Source of the DNA: Amycolatopsis suaedae | GTDB taxonomy: Bacteria > Actinomycetota > Actinomycetes > Mycobacteriales > Pseudonocardiaceae | Assembly: GCF_004214935.1 (NCBI RefSeq) | Contig: NZ_SFCC01000004.1 | Coordinates: 310,001 to 374,000 of the forward strand | Direction: 5' to 3' | DNA: 64,000 bases | Shown: positions 43,380 through 51,640 of the stretch, in pieces | Layout: every line of letters starts with the position of its first letter | Position numbering within the stretch: position 1 is the first letter of the stretch | Translations under genes and position numbers: made by a program | The notes under the pieces: model-generated | Seen by the model: the letters and a program-made list of their open reading frames with translations, nothing else | Database searches by the model: none | What the model was told of the DNA's origin: nothing

Positions 43380-44069
43380 TTACTTGTCGGTCTTGGTGGT
43401 GTTCGTCGTGGTGGTCTTCTTCGCGGCCGGGGTGGTGCGCTTGGCCGGGGCCGTGGTCTTCGGCGCGGTACGGTTGGCGGCCTTGCGGCTGGTGCTGCGC
43501 ACCTCGTGGGCGACGTCCTCGCCCGCGTCCTCGACGGCGGTGGCGGTGGCGTCGGCGGCCTTCTCGACGGCGTTCGCGGTCTTCTCACCGACGGACCGGG
43601 TCTTCTTCGTCACCTTGCCCAGCACGTCCTCGACGCGCTCGCGGGCGTCGGTGGTGACCTCGCCCACCTTCTCCTGCGCGTTCTGCAGGGCGTCCTCCAG
43701 CTGCTCGAGGGCACGCTTGACCTGCGGCTGCGCGACGATCTGGTCCCAGGCCTGCTCACCGGACTCGGCCAGCTTGTTGTACAGCTTCAGCGCGGCCTCG
43801 GTGTACTCGTCGATGACCTTGCGCAGCTCGGCCGGGTCCAGCTTCTCCCGCAGGCTCTGCACGTCGGTCGGCAGCTCCTCCAGGTTCTTGCGGGCGGTCT
43901 CGCTGCCCTCGCTGACGCGCTCCTTGGCCTTGTTCACGGCGTCGACGACGGCCTGGCTGGCCAGGTTGCCGGCGCCCAGCGCGGCGAGCAGCGGGGTGCG
44001 GACCTGCTCGAGAGCGGTGTTCACGGCCTTGCGGACGTCGTCGGTCCTGGAGTCGGTCTTGGTGGTCAT
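43380..44069 (-). CDS. hbhA: HBHA-like heparin-binding hemagglutinin homolog
   Basis: 229 aa, mostly helical coiled coil (AVNTALEQVRTPLLAALGAG; SLREKLDPAELRKVIDEYTE; VKRALEQLEDALQNAQEKV), ending in a Lys/Ala/Thr-rich tail (APAKRTTPAAKKTTTTNTTK). Mycobacterial HBHA has the same two-part layout and binds sulfated glycans through the Lys-rich tail; in saprophytes the protein is linked to polar growth and lipid bodies. No signal peptide. ATG at 44069 with AAGGAG 7 nt upstream. Same neighbourhood as Rv0475. Confidence 0.88.
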   Translation of the reverse strand: MTTKTDSRTDDVRKAVNTALEQVRTPLLAALGAGNLASQAVVDAVNKAKERVSEGSETARKNLEELPTDVQSLREKLDPAELRKVIDEYTEAALKLYNKLAESGEQAWDQIVAQPQVKRALEQLEDALQNAQEKVGEVTTDARERVEDVLGKVTKKTRSVGEKTANAVEKAADATATAVEDAGEDVAHEVRSTSRKAANRTAPKTTAPAKRTTPAAKKTTTTNTTKTDK

Positions 44070-44074
44070 GGGTT

Positions 44075-44509
44075 TCACTCCTTGGTTTCGGCGGCTGCCT
44101 CGTGCTGTTGCTCCGGGCGTCCCCCGGCCTGGTTCTCCCGCCGGAAGGACTCGTAGATGTCGAGCAGAACCTGCTTCTGCCGCTCAGTCAGGTCGGCGTC
44201 GGCGCGGATCGCGTCGGGCACCGGTCCACCGGTCGGCAGATCGAGGATTCCGGCCTGCACGTACAGCGCCTCGGCCGAGATCCGCAGCCCCTTGGCGATC
44301 TGCTGCAGGATTTCCGCGCTCGGCTTGCGCATGCCGCGCTCGATCTGGCTCAGGTACGGGTTGGACACCCCGGCGAGCTTGGACAGCTGACGCAACGAGA
44401 TCTTCGCGTTGCTGCGTTGCTGGCGGATGTACTCGCCGATATCCCGACCGAGGTCGGCGACCTTGTCGATGGGGCCGGTCCCGTCGGGGACCTGCTCCTT
44501 GTCGGCCAT
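44075..44509 (-). CDS. XRE-family transcriptional regulator
   Basis: 144 aa. HTH_3 domain KISLRQLSKLAGVSNPYLSQ then IERGMRKPSAEILQQIAKGL; C-terminal helical part ending in an acidic tail. Counterpart of Rv0474, which sits beside hbhA. ATG at 44509 is chosen because GAGGAGGTG lies 8-9 nt upstream; the frame is open to 44536. 5 bp ahead of hbhA, so the two form an operon. Confidence 0.9.
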   Translation of the reverse strand: MADKEQVPDGTGPIDKVADLGRDIGEYIRQQRSNAKISLRQLSKLAGVSNPYLSQIERGMRKPSAEILQQIAKGLRISAEALYVQAGILDLPTGGPVPDAIRADADLTERQKQVLLDIYESFRRENQAGGRPEQQHEAAAETKE

Positions 44510-44535
44510 TCCGGCCACCTCCTCCGTCACCGACA

Positions 44536-44579
44536 ACGGTACGCCCGAGTGCTAACTCTTGCAAGCACCCTGCATGCAC
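44536..44579 (-). promoter_or_regulatory. Candidate XRE-hbhA promoter with TGCAWGCAC direct repeats
   Basis: Minus strand TTGCAA (44564-44559), 17 nt, TACCGT (44541-44536), ~27 bp before the start codon. Two direct repeats, TGCAAGCAC (44560-44568) and TGCATGCAC (44571-44579), overlap the -35 at an 11-bp step, a plausible self-binding site. Confidence 0.55.
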
Positions 44580-44587
44580 TATCGGGT

Positions 44588-45784
44588 GTGCACTACGTCA
44601 CCAGCGGCTACGGTGACTCCATGCGCCCGCGCGACGGTCTCGACCGGCAGCGCCGGCGGCTGGTCGCCGGGTTGCGCCGGGCCGGGGTGCTCGCCGACCC
44701 GCACTGGCTGTCGGCGTTCCGCGCGATACCGAGGGAACCGTTCGTGGAGCGGTTCTTCCTGCCGCATGGCTGGCGCTGGCGGGCCGTCGACCGGACCGAT
44801 CCCGGCTGGTCCGATCTCGTGTACGCCGACCGGGTACTGGTTACCCAGCTCGACGACGACCCACACGCCTGGGAACGAGCCCGCCGGGACGGTCCGATCG
44901 CCGGAACGCCGACCTGCTCGTCGAGCATGCCGACGATCATGGCGATCATGCTCGAGGAGCTGCTGGCGTCGGCCGGCCAGAACGTGCTGGAGGTCGGCAC
45001 CGGGACCGGCTACAACGCGGCCCTGCTGTCGCACCGTCTCGACGAGAGCAACGTGTCCACTGTGGACATCGACGGCAGCCTGGTCGAGTCGGCCCGCGCC
45101 GCGCTGGCGGGAATCGGTCTCGCGCCGGTGTGCGAGGTCGCCGACGGCTTGCGCGGGTTCGCGGCCCGCGCGCCGTACGACCGCGTGCTGTGCACCTGCT
45201 CGGTGTCGGCGATCCCGCCGGAGTGGCTGCGGCAGACCCGCCCCGGCGGCCTGGTGGTGACGACGCTGAACCGGCCGATCGGCGCCGGGCTGGTGCGGGT
45301 GAGATCGGGCGGCGACGGAACCGGCCGTGGCCGGGTGCTGCCCCGGGACGGGCGGTTCATGCCGCTGCGCGCGCACCGATTCGGCGCGGACGACGCCGTG
45401 CTGGCCCGGGCGCGAGCCGGTGGGCCGCGGCGGCGGGCGAACCTCGCGCTGCGGACGGTCATGGACCCGGCCAGCCCGTTCGAGTTCTACGCCGGGCTGG
45501 TGCTGGACGGCGTGCTGCCGCATTTCCCGCCCGACGCGTCCGGCGTCACCTACCTCGTGCACCCGGACGGTTCGTGGGTCCGGCACCTGCTGCGGGACGG
45601 GTCGGAGTTCGTCGAGCAGGGCGGCCCGCGTCAGCTGTGGGACGCGGTCGAACGGGCCGACGGTGACTGGCGGGCGCTCGGCCGGCCCCTTCGCGACCGC
45701 TTCGGCATCACCGTCACCGAGGAGGCGCAGTACCTGTGGCTGGACGCCCCGGACTCGCCACATCGGTGGCCGCTAGGCGGTTGA
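44588..45784 (+). CDS. PCMT-like methyltransferase of the ATP-grasp peptide-maturase type
   Basis: 398 aa from GTG 44588 (ATG 44621 also possible). SAFRAIPREPFVERFFLPHG, YADRVLVTQLDDDPHAWERA, TPTCSSSMPTIMAIMLEELL, and motif I NVLEVGTGTGYNAALLSHRL match the protein-L-isoaspartate methyltransferase-like enzymes encoded with ATP-grasp graspetide clusters in actinomycetes. No ATP-grasp ligase or precursor peptide is adjacent, so it is an orphan. Its last 71 bp overlap the kinase gene on the other strand. Confidence 0.82.
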   Translation: MHYVTSGYGDSMRPRDGLDRQRRRLVAGLRRAGVLADPHWLSAFRAIPREPFVERFFLPHGWRWRAVDRTDPGWSDLVYADRVLVTQLDDDPHAWERARRDGPIAGTPTCSSSMPTIMAIMLEELLASAGQNVLEVGTGTGYNAALLSHRLDESNVSTVDIDGSLVESARAALAGIGLAPVCEVADGLRGFAARAPYDRVLCTCSVSAIPPEWLRQTRPGGLVVTTLNRPIGAGLVRVRSGGDGTGRGRVLPRDGRFMPLRAHRFGADDAVLARARAGGPRRRANLALRTVMDPASPFEFYAGLVLDGVLPHFPPDASGVTYLVHPDGSWVRHLLRDGSEFVEQGGPRQLWDAVERADGDWRALGRPLRDRFGITVTEEAQYLWLDAPDSPHRWPLGG

Positions 45785-46400
45785 GTATCCACTCACGGAC
45801 GGCCTCGGCCGTCGACTCCAGCGGCACGCCGGTGGTGTCGAGCAGGTCGACCGGCGGGTGGAGGGTGGCCGCGCGGGCGCGGAGCCAGTCGTTGAACTCC
45901 AGCATCTCGGCGATGCGGGACTCGTCCCACTCCCGCCACGCCGGCCGTGCCCGCAGCCGCCGCGCCAGCGCCTCGGGCTCGGCCACCAGCGCCAGGTAGT
46001 GGATGGCGGAGAAGAAGACCCGCTCGGGCAACGGTTCGAACTCCGGTGGGGCGACCGTGCCGACCAGTAGCACCGGCCGTCCGCTCTGCCCGATCATCGC
46101 GGCCATGCGCAGCCAGGTGGACCGGAACGGGCCGTGGCCGTAGCCGTCCGGCGAACTCTCCCGCAGCGCGCCCGTCCACAGGACGTCCTGCTCCACGGCG
46201 ACGACCCGGTCGGCGAGTGCGTCCGCCACGAGCGGGCCGACCGTCGACTTACCGGCGCCGCTCGGCCCGGTCAGCGCGAACAGCGGCAGCCGCCGGAACG
46301 GCCAGTCGTGCCCGCAGACCACGCAGAACAGAACCGCCCCACGTGCGACAGGACGCTGCGCCCTGTCCCCGCACGCGGGGCAGATCTTCAGGTCGAGCAC
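45714..46400 (-). CDS. P-loop kinase-like protein with N-terminal zinc ribbon
   Basis: 228 aa. Two CxxC knuckles at the N-terminus (KICPACGD, FCVVCGHD), then Walker A LTGPSGAGKSTVGPLVADAL, a D/E-rich loop VVAVEQDVLW, and a lid with RRLRARPAWREWDESR. Resembles shikimate/gluconate-type small-molecule kinases. Substrate unknown. Start shares one base region with the zinc-ribbon gene upstream. C-terminal end is antisense to the methyltransferase 3' end. Confidence 0.78.
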   Translation of the reverse strand: MLDLKICPACGDRAQRPVARGAVLFCVVCGHDWPFRRLPLFALTGPSGAGKSTVGPLVADALADRVVAVEQDVLWTGALRESSPDGYGHGPFRSTWLRMAAMIGQSGRPVLLVGTVAPPEFEPLPERVFFSAIHYLALVAEPEALARRLRARPAWREWDESRIAEMLEFNDWLRARAATLHPPVDLLDTTGVPLESTAEAVREWILNRLAATDVASPGRPATGTAPPR

Positions 46401-46777
46401 TAATCGAGAAGGTTCTCGAGGAAGCTCTTGCGGCGGCGGTGGCCGTAGTGACCGTGGTGCCCGTAGGGCTTCGGCGAGTCGCCGTAGCCGCGGTAGCCAC
46501 GGGGCGAGTCCGCGTAGCCGCCGCGGTAGGCCCGCGGCGAGTCGGAGTAGCCGTGGTGCATCGTCGGGGCGTGCCCACCGTGCGGCATCGGCGGGGGCGG
46601 CCCCGGCTGGTACGACGGCGGCGGGGCGGCGTTCGAGTAGTAGGAGTTCTCGGCGCTGATGATCTGCTCCAGCTCACCACCGTCGAGGAAGATCCCCCGG
46701 CAACCCGAGCACTGCTCGATGTGGATGCCGTTCTTGTCGAACGTTCTCATGCTGCCTTGGCACTTCGGACAAATCAC
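46400..46777 (-). CDS. TFIIB-type zinc-ribbon protein with Gly/Tyr/His repeats
   Basis: 125 aa. N-terminal zinc ribbon (MICPKCQGSMRTFDKNGIHI; EQCSGCRGIFLDGGELEQII; four Cys), then a Pro-rich linker and repeats of the type GYSDSPRAYR, GYADSPRGYR, GYGDSPKPYG, ending HHGHYGHRRRKSFLENLLD. GTG at 46777, with TATGCGTAG-like sequence just before it, so maybe leaderless. Function unknown. Confidence 0.8.
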   Translation of the reverse strand: MICPKCQGSMRTFDKNGIHIEQCSGCRGIFLDGGELEQIISAENSYYSNAAPPPSYQPGPPPPMPHGGHAPTMHHGYSDSPRAYRGGYADSPRGYRGYGDSPKPYGHHGHYGHRRRKSFLENLLD

Positions 46778-46799
46778 GAATCACAGACTACGCATACTT

Positions 46800-47168
46800 T
46801 CAGCAGGCGCACAGACAGAACGGGTGCCCGGCCGGGTCGGCGTAGACGCGAAAGCCCGTCGACTTCATCCCCTGGTCGTCGAGCAGTTCCGCACCGAGCG
46901 CCAGTGCGCGGTCGTGGGCCGCCGGCAGGTCGGTCACCCGCAGGTCGAGATGCAGCTGCTGGGGACGTTCGCCGGTCGGCCAGGTCGGCCGCTGGTGGTC
47001 GGGGGCCCGCTGGAACTCGATCTGCGCGCCGCCCGGCCCGTTCAACGTCAGCCAGTCGGCGCGGCCGGTGGCCTTCGGCCAGTCCAGCAGCTCGGCGTAG
47101 AAGCCGGCGACGCGTTCCGGGTCGGCACAGTCCAGGACCACTGATCCGAAGGTGGGCACGGCACCCAT
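46800..47168 (-). CDS. VOC superfamily (glyoxalase-like) protein
   Basis: 122 aa, one pair of beta-alpha-beta-beta-beta modules (FGSVVLDCADPERVAGFYAE; YADPAGHPFCLCAC). Small dioxygenase/glyoxalase-fold proteins of this type often bind drugs or act as isomerases; no substrate can be assigned. ATG at 47168 divergent from the CGNR regulator. Confidence 0.85.
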   Translation of the reverse strand: MGAVPTFGSVVLDCADPERVAGFYAELLDWPKATGRADWLTLNGPGGAQIEFQRAPDHQRPTWPTGERPQQLHLDLRVTDLPAAHDRALALGAELLDDQGMKSTGFRVYADPAGHPFCLCAC

Positions 47169-47188
47169 GGGAACCTCCCGTTCGTCGA

Positions 47189-47217
47189 ATAACCTGCTAA
47201 CTGATTATGGGGGTTAT
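47189..47217. promoter_or_regulatory. Inverted repeat ATAACC...GGTTAT between VOC and CGNR genes
   Basis: ATAACC (47189-47194) and GGTTAT (47212-47217) separated by 17 bp in the 77-bp divergent gap. Possible operator for the CGNR protein. Short arms, so low confidence. Confidence 0.3.
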
Positions 47218-47245
47218 CAAGCGGTGGCGCCATACACTGGTCGCC

Positions 47246-47719
47246 GTGAGCGGCACTCCCACCGGCGACGACGTGCGCCTGGTGCTGGACTTCCTGAATA
47301 CCCTCGATGTCGAGGCGGGAACCGACGTCCTGCAGCAGGCCGATTCGTGGCGTTCGTGGGCGGCGAAACGGGGGCTGCGGCCGGGCGCCCTCGGCGCGGC
47401 CCGGCAGGCCCGGAACGCCCTGCGTGCCGCCGTCGGCGATCCCGGACTTCCCCGCGACGCCGCCGGTGCGGCCGTCCGGGTCGAGCTCACCCCGGACGGG
47501 CCTGCCCTGGTCGCGGACAGCGCGGCGGGCGCGGTCCTCGCCGCGGCGGCACGGCTGGAGGTCCTCGGCGAATGGCGCCGGGTGAAGATCTGCCCCGCCG
47601 ACGACTGCCGCTGGGCCTTCTACGACCAGTCCCGCAACCGGTCCCGGACCTGGTGCTCCATGCGGGTGTGCGGCAACCGGGAGAAGGCCAGGGCATGGCG
47701 TTCCCGAAGTTCGGAGTGA
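47246..47719 (+). CDS. CGNR zinc-finger (ABATE) regulator-like protein
   Basis: About 157 aa. N-terminal stress-induced ABATE domain (VRLVLDFLNTLDVEAGTDVL), C-terminal CGNR zinc finger (KICPADDCRWAFYDQSRNRS; WCSMRVCGNREKARAW). Putative transcriptional regulator, divergent from the VOC gene, which may be its target. GTG 47246 with TACACT 9-14 nt before it suggests a leaderless start; ATG 47207 would lie inside the possible operator. Confidence 0.82.
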   Translation: MSGTPTGDDVRLVLDFLNTLDVEAGTDVLQQADSWRSWAAKRGLRPGALGAARQARNALRAAVGDPGLPRDAAGAAVRVELTPDGPALVADSAAGAVLAAAARLEVLGEWRRVKICPADDCRWAFYDQSRNRSRTWCSMRVCGNREKARAWRSRSSE

Positions 47720-47776
47720 CACTTCGCCTCTAGATGTATCATCCGCGTCGATATCGGTGATCACCGTGGAGACGCC

Positions 47777-48403
47777 ATGCATCCCCAGCAGCCCGGCCAG
47801 TGGCCGCAGCCTGTCCACCCCCAGCAACAGTGGCCACCGCAGCAGCAGTGGCCGCCGCCGAAGAAGGGCTTGTCCACCAAGGCGAAGGTGTGGATCGGCG
47901 CCGGTGCGGCGGTCCTCGTGCTGGGCGTCGGCGCGCTGCTGATCGTGGCGTCCGTGCTCGCGCCGCCCGCGAAGCAGGCCGCGAACCTGGCCGAGGGTGA
48001 CTGCGTGAGCATGACCGGCAGCGGCAAGGAGCTGGACCTGGCGAAGACCGACTGCGCCCAGCCCGCGACGCCGTACGTGGTCGTCAACAAGGGTGAGCCC
48101 CGCGACGGCTGGGGCTGTTCCGAGGGGTTCTACAAGCTGGAGCTGCCCAACCGCGGCGGCAACCTGGCGTTCTGCTTCGCCCTCAACGCCAAGGTCGGCG
48201 ACTGTTTCGACAACGTCGACGGCACCGAGCCACCCGCCCTGGTGGACTGCGGCCGGGCGGCGGTGAAGGTCGTGAAGACCGCGCCCGGCATGTCGGTGAT
48301 GGGCAGCGAGTGCGGCGAGGCGGCCGACCGCTACATCTCGTACGTGCTCCAGGGTGAGCAGTTCAGCCACGTTCCGGGGACGATCTGCCTGGACACGCTC
48401 TGA
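47777..48403 (+). CDS. LppU-like membrane-anchored extracellular protein
   Basis: 208 aa. Pro/Gln-rich cytoplasmic N-terminus (HPQQPGQWPQPVHPQQQWPP), one membrane helix (about 38-60, VWIGAGAAVLVLGVGALLIV), then a Cys-rich external domain (NLAEGDCVSMTGSGKELDLA; GDCFDNVDGT; GSECGEAADRYISYVLQG), of the LppU/SCO3897 kind. Function unknown. ATG at 47777; ends toward a class-1 palindrome. Confidence 0.78.
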   Translation: MHPQQPGQWPQPVHPQQQWPPQQQWPPPKKGLSTKAKVWIGAGAAVLVLGVGALLIVASVLAPPAKQAANLAEGDCVSMTGSGKELDLAKTDCAQPATPYVVVNKGEPRDGWGCSEGFYKLELPNRGGNLAFCFALNAKVGDCFDNVDGTEPPALVDCGRAAVKVVKTAPGMSVMGSECGEAADRYISYVLQGEQFSHVPGTICLDTL

Positions 48404-48526
48404 CCCTGTGGACAACCCTGTGCACAACCGGCCAGCCTGTGGATAAACCCCCCACTCGGGTGTCACCCGCCCGCCCCGAGCGGCTTTAGCGGACAGAAGA
48501 CGGTTCGGGCGAAACGGGCACCCCAA

Positions 48527-48582
48527 GCACGTGAAGGCCACCTTCACCACGTCACACGTAATGAAGGTGGCCTTCACGAGCT
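48527..48582. terminator. Class-1 palindrome between convergent genes
   Basis: CGTGAAGGCCACCTTCA (48530-48546) pairs perfectly with TGAAGGTGGCCTTCACG (48562-48578), 17-bp stem, 15-nt loop. Lies 124 bp past the LppU-like stop and 22 bp past the DUF445 stop, serving both strands. Part of the ten-copy repeat family. Confidence 0.82.
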
Positions 48583-48603
48583 TTGTGCCCAGGCCGGGGA
48601 CGC

Positions 48604-49899
48604 TCAGAACAGGAGCTGGGCGACCGTGTAGATGACCACGCCGGCCAGGGCGCCGACCACGGTGCCGTTGATCCGGATGAACTGCAGGTCGCGGCCGACC
48701 TGCAGCTCGATCTTCCGCGAGGTCTCCTCGGCGTCCCAGCGCTCCACGGTGTCGGTGATGATCGTGGTGATCTCGGCCGAGTAGTTCTTCACCACGTAGG
48801 CCGCCGCGCCCTCGGTCCAGCCGTCGACCTTGCCACGCAGGCTGTCGTCGGACTCCAGCCTGCTGCCCAGCACGACCAGGCCCTCGCGGACCCGCTTGCG
48901 CAGCTCGCTGTTCGGATCCTCGGCGGCGGTCAGCAGCATGTCCTTGGCCGTCGACCACGCCGAGCCGATCAGCTTCTCCACCTCGGGGTGCTCGATGACC
49001 TGCTGCTTGACCTGCTCGGCCCGCGCCATCGTGTCCGGGTCGGTCTGCAGGTCCTGGCTGAACTCGGTGAGGAACTTGTCCAGCGCCAGCCGCATCGGGT
49101 GGTTGACGTCGGTCTTCACCGCCCAGGCGAACGAGAGGACCTCGCCGTAGACCTTGTCGGCGAGCATCTCGTCGACGAACTTCGGCGACCAGCTCGGCGC
49201 CCGGTCGGAGACCACGCGCAGCATCGTGCTGTGGTTGTCGCGCACCCATTCGTAGCCGCGGTCGCAGATCAGGTCGACCAGCTTGTGGTGCGCCCCGTCG
49301 GCGAACACCCGGCCGAGCAGCTTGCCCAGCGGCGGGCCCCACGGCCGGTCGATGATCCGCCGGGCGACGGCCTGCTCCATCACCGCCTGGACGTCCTCGT
49401 CCCGCAGCACGGTCACCACGCCACGCACGACGGTGGCCAGCTCGGAGGTGACCCGCTCGGCGTTGTCCGGCTGGGACAGCCACGCACCCAGCCTGCGCGA
49501 GATGTCCACTCGCCGGACCTTGTCGCGGACGACGGCCTCGGACAGGAAGTTGGTGCCGACGAATTCGCCGAGGCTGCTGCCCAGCGCGTCCTTCTTGCTC
49601 GGGATGATCGCCGTGTGCGGGATCTTGATGCCCAGCGGATGCCGGAACAACGCGGTCACGGCGAACCAGTCGGCCAGCGCGCCGACCATGCCAGCCTCGG
49701 CCGCGGCCCGCACGTAGCCGACCCACGGCCCCCAGCCCCGCGACTGTGCCCAGCTGGCCAGCAGGAAGATCACCGTCGCCCCGAGCAGGAACGACAGTGC
49801 CACCAGCTTCATCCTGCGCAGGCCCTGGCGCTTGGCCTCCTGCGCCGCGGTCCCGCCGGGCGGGTCGGCCAGCCGGGTCGACGAGGTCAGTTGCTCCAC
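48604..49899 (-). CDS. DUF445 family membrane protein
   Basis: 431 aa. N-terminal helix (FLLGATVIFLLASWAQSRGW), GMVGALADWFAVTALFRHPL signature, long helical extracytoplasmic/coiled region, and C-terminal helix (INGTVVGALAGVVIYTVAQL). Function unknown for the family. GTG at 49899; only 29 bp separate it from the divergent aminotransferase start, with GACAAT ~7 nt ahead of the start, suggesting leaderless mRNAs. Confidence 0.92.
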   Translation of the reverse strand: MEQLTSSTRLADPPGGTAAQEAKRQGLRRMKLVALSFLLGATVIFLLASWAQSRGWGPWVGYVRAAAEAGMVGALADWFAVTALFRHPLGIKIPHTAIIPSKKDALGSSLGEFVGTNFLSEAVVRDKVRRVDISRRLGAWLSQPDNAERVTSELATVVRGVVTVLRDEDVQAVMEQAVARRIIDRPWGPPLGKLLGRVFADGAHHKLVDLICDRGYEWVRDNHSTMLRVVSDRAPSWSPKFVDEMLADKVYGEVLSFAWAVKTDVNHPMRLALDKFLTEFSQDLQTDPDTMARAEQVKQQVIEHPEVEKLIGSAWSTAKDMLLTAAEDPNSELRKRVREGLVVLGSRLESDDSLRGKVDGWTEGAAAYVVKNYSAEITTIITDTVERWDAEETSRKIELQVGRDLQFIRINGTVVGALAGVVIYTVAQLLF

Positions 49900-49928
49900 A
49901 CCCCCATTGTCCTCAAGGATCGGTCCTC

Positions 49929-51116
49929 GTGCGTGAACCAGCTCTGATCCCCCGCCTGCGGCCCTTCACCTCGACCATCTTCGCCGAGATGACGGCACTG
50001 GCCGTCCGGACCGGCGCGGTCAACCTCGGCCAGGGCTTTCCGGACACCGACGGCCCGGCCAAGATGCTCGACGCGGCGAGGGACGCCCTGTACGGCGGCG
50101 CCAACCAGTACCCGCCCGGCCCGGGCAGGCCGGAGCTGCGCGCCGCCATCGCCGGGCACCGCGAGCGCTACGGCCTGCACTACGACCCGGACACCGAGAT
50201 CCTCGTCACGACGGGCGCCACCGAGGCCATCGCCGCCAGCCTGCTCGCCCTCACCGAGGCGGGCGACGAGGTGCTGGTGATCGAGCCGTACTACGACTCC
50301 TACGCCGCCGCGGTCGCCATGGCCGGCGCGACCCGGCGGACCGTGTCGCTGCGCGAGACCGATGGCAGGTTCGCACTCGACACCGACGCCCTGCGTGCCG
50401 CGGTCACCCCACGAACGCGAGCGATTCTCGTGAACTCGCCACACAATCCGACCGGCACGGTGTTCACCCGGGACGAACTGGCCTCCGTCGCGGCCGTCTG
50501 CGTGGAGCACGACCTGGTGGCGATCACCGACGAGGTCTACGAGCATCTCGTGTTCGACGACGCCGAGCACATCCCGCTGGCGACGCTGCCCGGCATGCGG
50601 GAGCGGACGGTCAGCATTTCCAGCGCGGGCAAGACGTTCAACTGCACCGGCTGGAAGATCGGCTGGGTGTGCGCGGTGCCCGAACTGGTCGGCGCGGTGA
50701 AGGCGGCCAAGCAGTTCCTGACGTTCGTCTCCGGCGGCCCGCTCCAGCCCGCCGTCGCGTACGCGCTGGAGTCCGAACTGGACTGGGTAGAACGGCTGCG
50801 GACCGGACTCGCGGCCAAACGCGACCGGCTGTCCGCCGGTCTCGCCGACGCGGGTTTCGCCGTCTGGCCGAGTGCCGGCACCTACTTCGTCTGCGTCGAC
50901 GTCCGGCCGCTCGGCTTCGCCGACGCGACCGAGCTGGCGTGGCAGTTACCCGAGCGGGTGGGTGTCGCCGCGGTACCCGTTCAGGTCTTCACAGACCACC
51001 CGAAAGAGTGGAAACACGTGCTGCGTTTCGCCTTCTGCAAAACCGATCAAGTTCTTGACGAGGCGATCACCCGATTGAGCGGTCTGGCCACTCAGCGGCA
51101 GTCACCGGCGTCGTAG
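49929..51116 (+). CDS. PLP-dependent aminotransferase class I/II
   Basis: 395 aa. VNLGQGFPDTDGPAKMLDAA, YPPGPGRPELRAAIA, VNSPHNPTGTVFTRDEL, ITDEVYEHLVFD, and the PLP lysine in SISSAGKTFNCTGWKIGWV. Close to the kynurenine/methionine or N-succinyldiaminopimelate (DapC) aminotransferases of actinobacteria; exact amino donor not resolvable. GTG at 49929 (VREPALIPRLRPF). Its end overlaps the convergent ECF sigma gene by 25 bp. Confidence 0.92.
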   Translation: MREPALIPRLRPFTSTIFAEMTALAVRTGAVNLGQGFPDTDGPAKMLDAARDALYGGANQYPPGPGRPELRAAIAGHRERYGLHYDPDTEILVTTGATEAIAASLLALTEAGDEVLVIEPYYDSYAAAVAMAGATRRTVSLRETDGRFALDTDALRAAVTPRTRAILVNSPHNPTGTVFTRDELASVAAVCVEHDLVAITDEVYEHLVFDDAEHIPLATLPGMRERTVSISSAGKTFNCTGWKIGWVCAVPELVGAVKAAKQFLTFVSGGPLQPAVAYALESELDWVERLRTGLAAKRDRLSAGLADAGFAVWPSAGTYFVCVDVRPLGFADATELAWQLPERVGVAAVPVQVFTDHPKEWKHVLRFAFCKTDQVLDEAITRLSGLATQRQSPAS

Positions 51117-51640
51117 CCCTCGGCCGCCAGCAGCCTCCGCATGCGGGCGAGCGCACGGCGGCGCAGCGGCCCCACGCTGCTTTCGGCGATCCCCAGCTCG
51201 GCGGCCATTTCCGCGGCACCGAGCTCGGGGCGGTGGGCAAGCAGGATCAGCAGCCGCCCGTGCCGGGCGGGCAGCTGCGCGACCAACCGCCACAACACCC
51301 GGTCACGCTCGGCGGCCAGCAGCCTGGTCTCGACCGAATCTTCCCAGCATGCGGGAAGATTCGGCGGTCTTCGCCTGCGAAACACGAGCCGGTTGGCGAG
51401 CCGTCTGACCGTCGTGATCAGCCAACCGGACAAATGCCCCACATTACGCACGGTAGTCAGTTTCGAGGCCAGCGCGAGCCAGGTTTCCTGGCAGACATCC
51501 CACGCGTCGGGTGTCGCCAGGCGCAGCCCGCGGGCTACCCGCAATGTCGTCCTCACGCAGGTCCGGGCCACAATGGACAGTGCCCCGGAGTCGCCGGCGG
51601 CCGCGCGGGCGAGAACGTCGCCCGTGGCATTGTCGAACAC
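51092..51640 (-). CDS. ECF-type RNA polymerase sigma factor
   Basis: 182 aa. Region 2 (ARTCVRTTLRVARGLRLATP; DAWDVCQETWLALASKL; GHLSGWLITTVRRLANRLVF) and region 4 (LPARHGRLLILLAHRPELGA; AEMAAELGIAESSVGPLRRR). No anti-sigma gene next to it. GTG 51640 with AGGGGAT 7 nt upstream; the longer frame to 51760 lacks one. Divergent from a secreted low-complexity protein. Confidence 0.87.
   Translation of the reverse strand: MFDNATGDVLARAAAGDSGALSIVARTCVRTTLRVARGLRLATPDAWDVCQETWLALASKLTTVRNVGHLSGWLITTVRRLANRLVFRRRRPPNLPACWEDSVETRLLAAERDRVLWRLVAQLPARHGRLLILLAHRPELGAAEMAAELGIAESSVGPLRRRALARMRRLLAAEGYDAGDCR

Noticed and set aside
44546..44568. GAGTGCTAA as a CIRCE heat-shock operator
   Set aside because: Only one half-site is present; no TTAGCACTC at the 9-bp spacing on either side.
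47048..49726. 892-codon minus-strand open frame
   Set aside because: Long only because high GC removes stops; it runs through the DUF445, LppU-like and CGNR genes in the wrong frame.
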